DNA from: Trileptium ribeirensis
Lineage: Eukaryota > Nematoda > Enoplea > Enoplida > Thoracostomopsidae
Assembly (NCBI GenBank): GCA_030248225.1
Contig: JASANE010019293.1
Location: 1 to 64,000, forward strand
Length of the DNA: 64,000 bases
Direction of reading: 5' to 3'
The position numbers and the translations under genes are program-made. Within the stretch, counting starts at the first letter, position 1. Each line of letters begins with the position of its first letter. A model generated the notes under the pieces. It saw nothing but the letters and a program-made list of their open reading frames with translations. It was not told where the DNA came from and did not search any database. Of the stretch, positions 10,395 through 20,600 are shown one piece after another.

Positions 10395-11505
10395 CTAAGC
10401 AGTTTTGTTCCTATTCCTTGAATTAAGTACATTGTATTGGAGATGTTGATACGTAAACACTGCTCGGTCACACAATTTGGCATATTCGCGGTATTTGACA
10501 GAAGCATTAGGTTTGCACCCGCTTCTCCGGAGGATAGCTTTTTTGGATAACATTTTACGAATGCGCAATGGGTATACCTTATTTTTACGAGATGTAACTG
10601 CTACTTTAGTGACGTACATTTGGCAAGCTTCGCGACATTTGCTAAGAAAGACCTGTGCCATCTCATTAACGCGGCTGCATTGCAACAGGACGCATTCCCA
10701 GTCAATCTGCAAATATAAACAAATTAGTTCATACTTAGCGCGATTAAAATCATACCTAACATATAAATCAGGCAAATAACATGCACACACAATGTGAAAA
10801 TAAACACTGTTGTGATCAGAACTCAAAAATGGTTCACCAACAGATAGATAGCTAGTGCTTAATTTAGAAGAAGCAAAGAGCACATCTAGTATTGCGTTTT
10901 CACGTGTAGTTTGCTTAACGAGCTGAATAAGGCTAGTCCCGGTTATACAAGCAATGAAATTTATGCACTTTACGTTATCGGGGCAAATGAGATTATCCCA
11001 ATTATTAAAGGAAAGTTGAAATCATCCGTTATCTGACTAGTCCAAACGGGGGAGGGCGGCATGCTCAGCTGCCCTCGGCAAAACGGAGCTACCATCGGCT
11101 CATACCCCCTCTGCAAACATTCGGGTAGCCCCCGTCGCAAAGCCCCCTGCAAACGCTACAAAATCCGCCAAAAAATTGGCCCCCCGGAAAAATCGGGCAC
11201 CCTCGGCAGTTCAGCCGGGGGCCCCCGGCTACAATTTCCGAAGTTTGGACTAGCCAGGTTATAGTCAGAGGGTAATTAACTTCACACAGGCTACGGATGC
11301 ATTCTAATAAATATTCAGTATATAAATGAGTAGCGTTAGGTTGCATGTAGATTGCATATACAATGCAAAATCTTGGCACAATGATTAAATCGAGTGCAAT
11401 GACTGCAATAACTTCAGTTGTAACTAACTCTACTGGTGCAGATTAGATGCTAGTTTTAACAAATATCACAACACCTCTTCCAGCAAGATTTGTTTTATCT
11501 TTTTA
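10395..11505 (-). pseudogene. Endonuclease domain of element A
   Basis: From 11505 downwards the - strand encodes an APE-type endonuclease: a segment with IIVPRFCIVYAIYMQP, then DDFNFP (family GDFNFP), and near the end the catalytic S-D-H motif in FLSSDHNSVYF. It is split by the 225-bp element at 11033-11257 and has an additional frameshift after DDFNFP. The region downstream of SDH (10800-10395) is a basic linker typical of these elements. Confidence 0.8.
11033..11257. mobile_element. 225-bp DNA transposon with 5-bp target duplication
   Basis: The ends are a 15-bp inverted repeat with one mismatch: CTGACTAGTCCAAAC at 11033-11047 and GTTTGGACTAGCCAG at 11243-11257. The element is flanked by identical GTTAT (11028-11032 and 11258-11262). 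It sits inside the endonuclease of retrotransposon A, and counting the target sequence only once gives a continuous endonuclease frame across the junction. The element is GC-rich, unlike its surroundings, and has no coding capacity. Confidence 0.9.
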
Positions 11506-11514
11506 GGTTAATAT

Positions 11515-12000
11515 CATTGCTTGTTGAGTACGGCAGCCATCCGGAGCGGCTCAGCAAGTGGTGTTATTCTTGAGAAGACCGGGCGAGTAAGGGGTGAAAA
11601 TTCGGTTACCCCATATAGCTCCCAGTAGTTCCTAATTATAAACTTTGGTCAGCCATCGGGGGCCCGAGTCTCTCTTCGACCAGCCATCGGGGGTCGGAGC
11701 CAGATTGAACAAAACTTCCAACTGAATAGTAGTTGACCGCTGAATAGTAGTTTTAGTAGTTGTCCTCAGCCATCGGGGGCGGCTTGTTTAACCCAACAGG
11801 CACGTATTAGCGTAACTCTATGGGTCAGGTTAAGGTAATTTATCAACCCTGCATTTGGCCAGCCATCCGGGGATCAGTTATATCAATTCAAAAGAGTCTT
11901 AGTAACGTAACAGCTAACTTAAATCTTAATCGGTGTCAATAAATCGTACCACATTTACCAACCATCGGGGGCAGGTGTATCAAATAAGGACAATATTAGC
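11515..12000. repeat. Array of dispersed CAGCCATCGGGGGC motifs
   Basis: The motif CAGCCATC(C/G)GGGG recurs in the same orientation near 11528, 11650, 11681, 11767, 11859 and (as CAACCATCGGGGGC) 11957, at irregular spacing of roughly 30-120 bp in otherwise AT-rich sequence. The sequences between do not align well. It could be the decayed subterminal region of an unidentified transposon. Confidence 0.6.
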
Positions 12001-12802
12001 GTAAATCTAAGACTTAGGTTCAGCTATCTAGATAATGGTGCAGTTCGCTTGTCAATCGGTGGTTACTGTACCAACCTCACAGAGGCATAATGGAATCAAC
12101 TATAACTTAATCTTAACGCGAATAGAGTTGAAGCGATTGAGTGTTGAGCGCCAGTGACCGAGTTAGCGTTGATAAGCGAAATCGAGCAAGTAGTAAGTAG
12201 CCTGTGCATCTATAACGAAAGAATTTGATCCAACAGTACAAAAAACGCTACTTCAGATATTTTACGGGTTGCGTGCGTTATAATGGTGCCTTAATATTTT
12301 ATCCGGTTTTGTAATAACCGTTATTTGCTATGTGTTTGGTGTATATCTATCTAAACCGAGAGTGCTTCGGACGTAGCTGCGCCTCAGCGCAAAATATAGG
12401 GCATCGGTACTAGGCACGAAAAATAAAGAACGTGTGCCAGTCGAGCATCCCCACCGGCATATTACTGGCCACACCTCGGACCTCGCAATATTTTGGTGAT
12501 CACGTCCCTTTTAATTCTAATAGCCGTCATAAGAAATTCCCCTCAAACCATTCCCATCTGGAAGTCGTAAAATATAACAATTGTTATTTGTGTCATATTA
12601 TATAACGTATCGTTATAATGCATTATTATTAATTTATAACTTTGTTGATTACTGTCAAACAAAGCTAATTTGTATATTTATTAGCCTTTGATTGATATTG
12701 AAAAAAATTTCATTCTTTTTCTGTACTGAGTTTTAAAGTTATAGAAACTGGTCGTTTTGTTTAGCCGCTGCAATATATTTCAGTGTATATACGTTATATT
12801 TA
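12001..12802. other. No gene recognised
   Basis: Moderately GC sequence to about 12500, then AT-rich. No domain, tRNA-like signal or clear repeat seen. Confidence 0.45.
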
Positions 12803-13152
12803 TGCACAAGCTGTCAGTTCAAGAATACATCGCCAAGTCACGATCCTCATTGCTTGGCCACATTCTGCGAATGACAAATGACAGATGGTCCAACATACTG
12901 CTGCTCTCTGACACGCCTCCAGATTGGAAACGGCCACGTGGTCGAGCAGTAGACACCTGGAAGAGACAAACAACTAAAGATTTTGAACGACACTTCCGAT
13001 ACGTGCCAAGAAGAGCTTGGAATGCCAACCCCTTCAAAATGATGGTCACAACAGCAATGGACCGGCTACAGTGGAGGCAGTTGTGTGATATGGTGGCGAC
13101 CTCAGTCAACCGACATTCAGTCAGTGGTGCTGGGGCCAGGTGATACCAGGTG
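12803..13152 (+). mobile_element. 5'-truncated LINE 3' end with 14-bp target duplication
   Basis: The coding part is the C-terminal tail of a LINE ORF2: SLLGHILRM, WKRPRGRAVDTWKR and FRYVPRRAWNANPF followed by a WRQLCDMV ending, a pattern common after the RT of RTE-like elements. The frame stays open to the stop at 13141, then short CAGGTGATAC repeats form the 3' tail. The insertion is bounded by identical 14-bp copies of ATACGTTATATTTA at 12789-12802 and 13153-13166, the signature of target-primed reverse transcription. The open frame and exact duplication point to a fairly recent event. Confidence 0.88.
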
Positions 13153-13166
13153 ATACGTTATATTTA

Positions 13167-13728
13167 CGAATATCAGGGACCGACAGATGATTTATATATT
13201 TATTATTTGAATTATGGTCTCTTATTAGTATCTCCGGAACGATCTCTTATTAGCGAAGCGGAACCTTTGCTGGCAAATTATTAAATTTAGGGGTGCCTAA
13301 TTAATAACAACGCTTAATAGCATATGTATATGGAAATACCGCCGCTTGTTTCTTATTAAGTCCGATACCTATTCTATTTCTGCGGCAAGTTACAGACAGT
13401 TCCGAATTGTATTACTCTGAACTAGGCCGACGAGTACAGACGTCTGTGTAAAAGTTAACCTTTTATAATAAACGAATTACCTGTTCGTGTATTGCAAACG
13501 GACCATCAGCAATATAGCACATGGGCGCGCAGGCGGAACCACTGGCGTAATAAAATACGATATAGTGATATAACCTTGCTGAGTTCTGCTCCTCGACATC
13601 ATGTCCACATCTTCGTTGACGTACTACTGATCCGATACTCAACTGTATCGGTTGCACAAGGGGTTAGCGATTTTCACAACTCCCACAGTCTGTTGGATAT
13701 AGTAGCTTTATAAGTGCTGTGAATGCTG
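13167..13728. other. No gene recognised
   Basis: AT-rich intergenic sequence; short frames on both strands without recognisable motifs. Confidence 0.5.
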
Positions 13729-13812
13729 CCAGGGATAGCTTGGTTGGTTAGAGCATGTGCTGCGTATCCAAGATTGGAAGGCCGTGGGTTCGAATACTAC
13801 ACCTACCCAACC
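13729..13812 (+). repeat. tRNA-derived SINE head
   Basis: An A-box TAGCTTGGTTGGTTAGAGC and B-box GGGTTCGAATACT lie at tRNA spacing. The 3' side continues into non-tRNA sequence to about 14230, probably the SINE body, and no 3' tail was delimited. It is the closest recognisable element upstream of the MARCH6 first exon. Confidence 0.65.
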
Positions 13813-14435
13813 TTTCAGCCGACAGATTTCAAATTCCTATATATACCTCCAGGCTCCTACCGCTAGGCCTACATGAAGAACTATAATATTGAAACGGAGC
13901 ACGTTAAGCGAGCGAAGTTTCCACTTATTGATAGGTGCAAAAAACGTTGTTGAATATAGCAGCTTAACACCGCTGCTTTCACATGCCTTCGTGTTCAAGC
14001 TCCTATCTTTAGGTCCAGATGAAAAACTGCTTATCTAACATCGAGGTAGATGTAGATGTCATATGGCGTTGAATTCACTTCGATGAAGTGCTGCTGCAAC
14101 GCGAAGAGTGAGTACTCATCAGGAGTTAAACGGCACGCTGAACAGATGGATCTTTAGGAGTTTGTGAAACTCAGTCAACGATAATATATCCGATCGTTAC
14201 ATTAACGACATACATAAAATAGGGTATAGCTAAGAATAAGAAGCTAATGTTTAGTTTTCAGTTGTAATAGTAATTCCTTTAATTTATTTGCCAAATACCA
14301 TTGTATATATTACCATTGAGAAATGCAATAAATGCCCTGCAACTATGTGATTTCAGCTAATGTTAGGCAAAAGTAGCTTGGCTTTGTAATGTAACAGTAA
14401 ACCATATATGCGACTTTATAGTCAGGTGGTATATT
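13813..14435. other. Possible SINE body and MARCH6 5' flank
   Basis: The first part follows the tRNA-like head and may be its body. The AT-rich last 200 bp should contain the MARCH6 promoter or 5' UTR. No TATA box, CpG-rich block or upstream exon can be assigned with confidence. Confidence 0.4.
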
Positions 14436-14620
14436 ATGCCGGATCAAGAAGCGCACACCAGGGGTTTGGACCTCTCGTTTCATACAAATTCATCGCAAGC
14501 AGACGGTGATGAAACTGGTGGCGATATCTGTCGAGTTTGCCGAATGGAGGGTACGCCGGATCGACGATTATTTCACCCATGTCTTTGTACTGGAAGCATT
14601 CGATACATTCACCAGGAATG
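14436..14620 (+). CDS. MARCH6: MARCH6 exon 1
   Basis: Start codon to a GTTAGT donor, ending in phase 2. It encodes the acidic N-terminal leader and the first five zinc ligands of the RING-CH finger (ICRVC, HPCLC, then His). Confidence 0.93.
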
Positions 14621-17600
14621 GTTAGTCGTTAATAATTTTGTATTACCTAAAAATATGTATTTTTCTCAATTAAGTCAGTAAAGTTTGTAGTTTTCACTTC
14701 TTTGTACCTAAACACAAAAATATTGCCGTTTGCAACGAGAAATATCAACGCTAGGAAGTTTGATATTTCTCTGATACTGACGATAATATGTGCAAAAGCA
14801 AGACCAAAACCTAACTATAGATACACTTATACGAGACGCAAATCTGTGAATTCGGTGCGTAACCTGAGCGGCTCTTGCGCCCCTCGGGTTTATTTTTATT
14901 ATATTTTTTGAACGGGCCACGGCTTTGCCAGGCTTAATAGCGCAAATGGAAGGCCTCACGGGCAAGAGATAAAATCTTTTAAATTTCTGGATGGGGTTTT
15001 GAGTTATTAACAATTGAGGTTTTAGGTATGGCGAACCCCTGTAGGCCGTCGGGTTTGTCATTCCGAATAGATATTGTTGAGTTTTAAAGTTGGATTCAGT
15101 GGCGGGCACTCTTGCGAAGGTTTCAGCCAAATTCCTGGAGAGAATATTAAAATATTTCAAATCTACGTTTTCGGCGGGGGCAAGCCCCATCAGGGTCGTC
15201 GGGTTTGCGATTCCAATGAGATATTTGAAAGTTTCATGCGCTAAATCGATAGCTGTGATCCTTATCTAGATCCGGGCAAAATTCAGCCAAATCCCTGGAG
15301 TAATTCTCGATATATATATATACAAAATTTTCACTCAGAGTGAGTCGGTGCACCTAATTGCAATTCGATAAAAATTCTCAACTCAATTTAGATATCTAGA
15401 GCATTATTGACATCTTAATAAAATCTCGATCAGGTTCCTGGGGTAATTTCATCTTACAATGAATTGTCCTGGGTTTCCAACTATTAAACTACCAAGATAT
15501 ACAGACGAATTCTGGTTCAAAGAAATTGTAACCTAAGTAAAATTGTGAGAAAAATTGCTTATTAACGCTTAATACGAATAACATGGTCAAAGATAAGGAG
15601 TTCCATTGCTAATATTCACCGAAAAATTCTTTATTTAACCTCGGTGGGCTCAGGGATGATATCTTGGTTCCTAACTTGACTCAGGAAATCATGTAAAAGC
15701 ATATCTGTACGCGAGCGTCCCGTGGCTTTGGGCTATAACTCGGTGACCGAGGGAGGTTCGGTATGACTTTGGCTTTCTAACTGAATCGTATGAGTGGCTA
15801 TCCATGGCTGAGGGTCTGTGGGACAAGCTAGACGGGCAAGCTATCATGTAAATAACAGTATGGACAGGGGAGGCTAAATGTCATACACGGGCGTTTATTG
15901 ACGTCCTATTTCGTCCTATGGGTTAACTACTAAACTTCGAACCTATCTAGCCTAACGTCAGTACTACTTAATTACTCTACACAGCCTCCCTGTCCACACT
16001 TACAGTTTCGAGTTCGATCGGTCGACGTCCATCGGTCGTCCATCCATTCGCAAGATCCCCATCGGTAAAGCCAAAAGAAAGTCGTAACAAAAGTAAAACC
16101 ATAAGCAAACCGTAAAGCTATATAGCGGTCTACAATCCGACCGTACTCTTAGCTGTCGAAGTCAGACTGAACGCTCGAGAGCTCGAGTCGCTCTGCTTAA
16201 ATAATCAAATTTCGGCAATAATTAATTTTGATTAATGAGGCTATTAAAATGCTATAAAGTCTTAATAAAAGTGCTTGGTCAGCATTTTTGGGACGATTTC
16301 ACCCCAAAATTTAAGTCGAAAAGTAAACTTTCTTATCGGTCCAAATTTCGATAAATTTCGGATCGATTTTTTATGAAATCCTACGCAATCAAATTGAATT
16401 CTCACTTTGTTTATACCAATTTTATATAAATCTCTAAATTAATACAAACTTCCTAGAAACTTCGCGCTTATTTAAAACTTTCAAATTTTCAAACTTAACA
16501 TTATGTATAACTTTTATATTAACTTTATAGAAACTGCCAGCGTTAATATTAGCGTTATATCAAATGCGTTAAAGCTGTTTACTTAAAGTATCAAAATTCG
16601 GTGGTGGATCCTGGTAAACTTTATATCGACTTCATATTCACTAACAAGAAACTTCTCGAAGTTCAATATTAAAACTGCCGCAAACTTTATAAACAGTTAA
16701 TGTAAAGTTTATATAAAATTTCTTCTACCTTGTTTATTCAACGGCTTGAATCTTGGCGGTCTGAGGTGTATTAAGCTGCACTCCTAATGTAGCTTTCTAA
16801 ATTTTATTAATTTCATATAAAAGCGTTACTGATAAGAGCAACAACAAACTTTATATAAAACTGACATAAAGCTTTTGGCTTAGTGTGGCATTTATGCGAT
16901 TTCGTTTGACCCTGTTTGCTTGAACTGACTACTACATTGATGAGGAAGCATCGGCAACAAACAACTTTCATGTAATCTCAATAGTAGCTTATTTATTCAA
17001 CTAAATATAAATTTAATATTAAAAGTATGTGTGTATTATAGGTTCACTTATATATTTGGGATCGGGGTTAGAAGACGCGGCTTGTGTAAACAAAGATTAG
17101 AAAGGGTGCGAAAAAGAGGGTCCCATTCCCTAAGTGAAGGCCAGAGTGCCAAAAGAGGTTCGGATTCGGACAATGACGTGTCCGTCCGAACAATTTGATG
17201 TGTAACAGGTCCGTCTTCGGACAATAAAAGGGGAAGGTGGGCTACCACACGAGTCCATCTGAAGTTTCATAAAGGATTACAGTGCTTTACGCGGCTCCCG
17301 CGGTTCGGGTTGCCTTTCTGTGGGGAGAGGCACATTTTTGTGCCTGGTTTATTGAGAGGAATCCAATGACTGAGCACACGCCTGTCGGGGGACAATTTCG
17401 TGGATCTTGGTCGGATTTCCATGAGACCTGCTTCATTAGAAAGACTGTAAAATTTTCCATCCAAAATTTAAGTGCCTAACTTGCGAATTCTTAACGGTTC
17501 CGCAACTTTAGATTCCAAATTTTCTCTTTCAATTTTATCAGCTAGCTTAGCCAGCGAAAATGAACGCTGGTGGCTCATATATTATTTGTCGCTATATTTT

Positions 17601-20600
17601 ACCAGTGTACTTCTCAATATTGAACACTGGTAAAGTAATATTTTACTTTTCTTACTAATATTTTCTGGAAATTTGCTCGTTTGCTCTTCGCTATAAGGCG
17701 AACAGCCATAATTTTTTGTGGTCCTCACTCGTGAGGACGGTCGTGACGGGTGTCTGTCACGGCCACTCTTTTCTATGAAAGTTCGCGATGGATTTCGCGG
17801 TCCTACCGTGCGGGGCAGGGCTATTGCTATATATAACTACATCGAGGCAGGCGGGGAGTCGTACCGTATTATATATGCACGAATCGGGTATGGCGAGAAC
17901 TCGCCATACTCACATTCTTTAACTATGAAAGAGCTGGTTTATATGCGTAAAAATTACTAACTTTTCCCTAAAATTAGCCTAAGCAAAACAAGTTACCCAC
18001 AACTATTCGTACCTCCAAACCTAGGAATTATAAGGGTACAACGGAGTATAACCATAATCAATGAAACATCAATTAAATATACGGTAAAATAACACCCAAA
18101 TATGGGCCTTTATGGCCATTATCAACACAAAAGAACGATATGAATATGGTACAACATAATCATACGTCTACAATCGAGAGTACAATTCGAATATACGACG
18201 GTAATCAGGCTGCCAAATCGTATACATTCACCTGTAAATACATATGGGCACAAACGTTTGGAATGGTACACAGATACATATATATTCGATATGATCATGA
18301 TTATACAAATCAAGTACATAATAGAGGACCTTTATGGCCAGTTGACATGATATGGTACAGCAATAACGATGGTAATGGTGATATAGCATATATAGGTTCA
18401 AGTACGCCAATAGAGGCCTTTATGGCCAACAACAATATGCTTATAGCAATGATAATAGGATACAAGTTACATATATCGATGAGTGCCTTTATGGCACTAC
18501 AATCAATCATATATATATGCTCACCGGCCGGCATCACTTTACAATTTGATTGTTGTAACTATTGACTGATAGTGATGCCGCCAAGATAAAGACACCGTCG
18601 TCGGTGCCATGTGTCATGTGGTCGTCGAACGGCGACATGCATGATCGATTCTGAAGTAAAATAACGCGACGGCAGAAAGAAATATGTAAGGCTGTGGCAG
18701 CATTCCTGGGTCGTAGAGGCGCTTTTTGAAACCGTTCAAACTCGGTGCGGCAACTACAGTGTCGGGCAATCGGTTCCAGAGTTCAATGACACGATATGAG
18801 AAGCTGACCCTGGCATAATTCCACCGTGGAGTGAATTTCGGTTTCAGACGGTAACGGTGGCCACGGGTTTGAGCAATAGGATGCAGGTCAAAAAATAAAT
18901 GTATATACTGGTAAAGCACACAAGTTATGGCAAAGTTTGTAGACCATGATAAGATCAGCACGGATACGGCGCGTTCTAAGCGACTGTATTCCGAATCGAC
19001 GAAGACGTCGTAAGAAAGATCGCTAAAACCTGGAACCATGCGAGTTATTCTACGTTGAACTTTTTCGATGATTTCAATATCACGGTCATAGTGTGGGCAC
19101 CACACGGTGCAGCAATATTCGACAATTGGTCTAACGAGTGACTTGATTAGTTTCCGGATAATAGGAACCGTTTTGCTGCGGATGATTTTACTGATACAAT
19201 TAACGATGCGCTCGGCACGACGGACTGCATCGGCACAATGGAAGGAACACTTTAAATTGTTAGCCACTAGCACACCCAAATCTCGCACACAGTCTTTAGG
19301 GATTAAAGTTTGACCTCCCATTACGTAATTGAAACATGGATTTGATCTACCGAAGTGAATAACTGCGCACTTGAATTCCATAGACCACACCTGTGACCAC
19401 TCCCAAAGAGAATTTAAGTCCGCCTGCATGTCAGTCGTAGCCACTGATGCAGAAACTGGAGTTTTTGGAATACGTCGAAAGATTTTACAGTCGTAGCCGA
19501 ACTTTAATATTCCACCCGAAATGCAAGCGTCAATTTGATTAACATAATAAAGAGGATAGGCCCCAACGAACTTCCTTGAAGCACGCCACTAGAAACTTGA
19601 AAATCATCAGATCGCGCGTCACCGATGATGACTGTTTGTGTACGATTACTTAAAAAGTTTTTAAGACAGAAGATTACCACTGAGTCCATGGGCTTCCAGA
19701 ATGTTAAGTAATCGGAGATGTGGGACACGATCAAACGCTTTTTGGAAATCAAGATATACGCTATCGACCCATCGCCGTTATTTAAACAATTTATTACCCA
19801 GTCAATATAGGTGAGAAGCTGAAGCTCGCAAGACAAACCAGGTAAAAAGCCAAATTGTGTAGTATTGATTATATTATTTTCACACCAGAAGTAGTTAAGT
19901 CGGTCGCTATAACTGACTCCATCACTTTGCCAATAACTGATGTGAGACTAATAGGACGAAAATTGTCAGGATCATGGAATGAACCTTTTTTGTGTAGGGG
20001 AATCATGTTAGCCTGCTTCCACTCGACCGGAATAAAGCCTTCAGATAGAGAGGCGGTAAAAACGACGACAAAACCTGGTAAAGGATTCTGCCACACTCCT
20101 TAAGAAGCACGGGTGGAACACCATCATGACCAGGGGAGGAGAAGTTTTTAGTTTTACGAACAGCAGCTCGAATCTTCAATGGAGTAAACATTACCGAAGT
20201 TATTGAAGCATGCGTAACAGGGGGCAGAATTGTCACGGGATGATGTTCGTGACGATAAACAGATGCAAAGAAACGCGCTAATTCGTCGGCGCATTCTTTA
20301 TCGGTTGTCGTAAAAGATCCGTTTCCTCTGCGTATGGGTCCAACTCTAGGCTTGGACTTAGATATTTTATTCACGTAAGACCAGAATGATTTAGAGTCCG
20401 AGTTTATATTGTCTGCCAATTTAGATTCAAAACAAAAAATCGGGCGGCGAGATTCATTTCAGTGACTCAAAATCAGCTTGGCTGCCTGAAAGGTGAAACT
20501 TTCTGAGTTTGGTACGTTGGTTTCGAAGGGCACAGAAAGATTTCTGATCTACCCACGGAGGTTTCCAAGTAGTCAATGGAGGTTGATATAATACAAACGC

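Larger units (their letters stand above)
8325..11505 (-). mobile_element. Decayed non-LTR retrotransposon A (CR1/jockey-like)
   Basis: Read on the - strand from 11505 to 8325 the order is apurinic-type endonuclease, linker, then reverse transcriptase. All parts are frameshifted. Two later insertions interrupt it: a 225-bp transposon at 11033-11257 and a roughly 1.1 kb block at about 8810-9930. The 3' end is missing after the catalytic motif. Nested insertions make this one of the older elements here. Clade placement (CR1/jockey group) is from overall motif style only. Confidence 0.8.
14715..18521. repeat. Large hairpin-rich repeat, left copy (outer part)
   Basis: This stretch in MARCH6 intron 1 is an inverted copy of the block at 29655-35175. 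Matching landmarks in reversed order include AAAAGCAAGACCAAAAC (14797 versus 35090), TTGAACGGGCCACGGCTTTGCC (14908 onward versus 34976 onward), TGTCCACA-bounded blocks (15861-15997 versus 33507-33638), GAGGACGGTCGTGACGGG (17732 versus 31505 region) and GTATGGCGAG hairpins (17888 versus 31341). Divergence and indels are large, so these are old copies. The outer 500 bp has degenerate repeats with CCCTGGAG/TCCAGGAATTT motifs. No coding capacity is evident. It begins only about 95 bp after the exon 1 donor. Confidence 0.88.

Noticed and set aside
11515..12000. CRISPR-like array from repeated 14-mers
   Set aside because: Spacing is irregular, repeats are short and imperfect, there are no cas genes, and the genome is eukaryotic.
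5869..13812. Functional tRNA genes at the four tRNA-like sites
   Set aside because: Acceptor stems do not close and A- or B-boxes deviate; SINE heads or pseudogenes fit better.
18140..18565. 141-codon + strand frame in the left large repeat
   Set aside because: It spans the hairpin series and the LINE 3' end, is low in complexity and has no domain.
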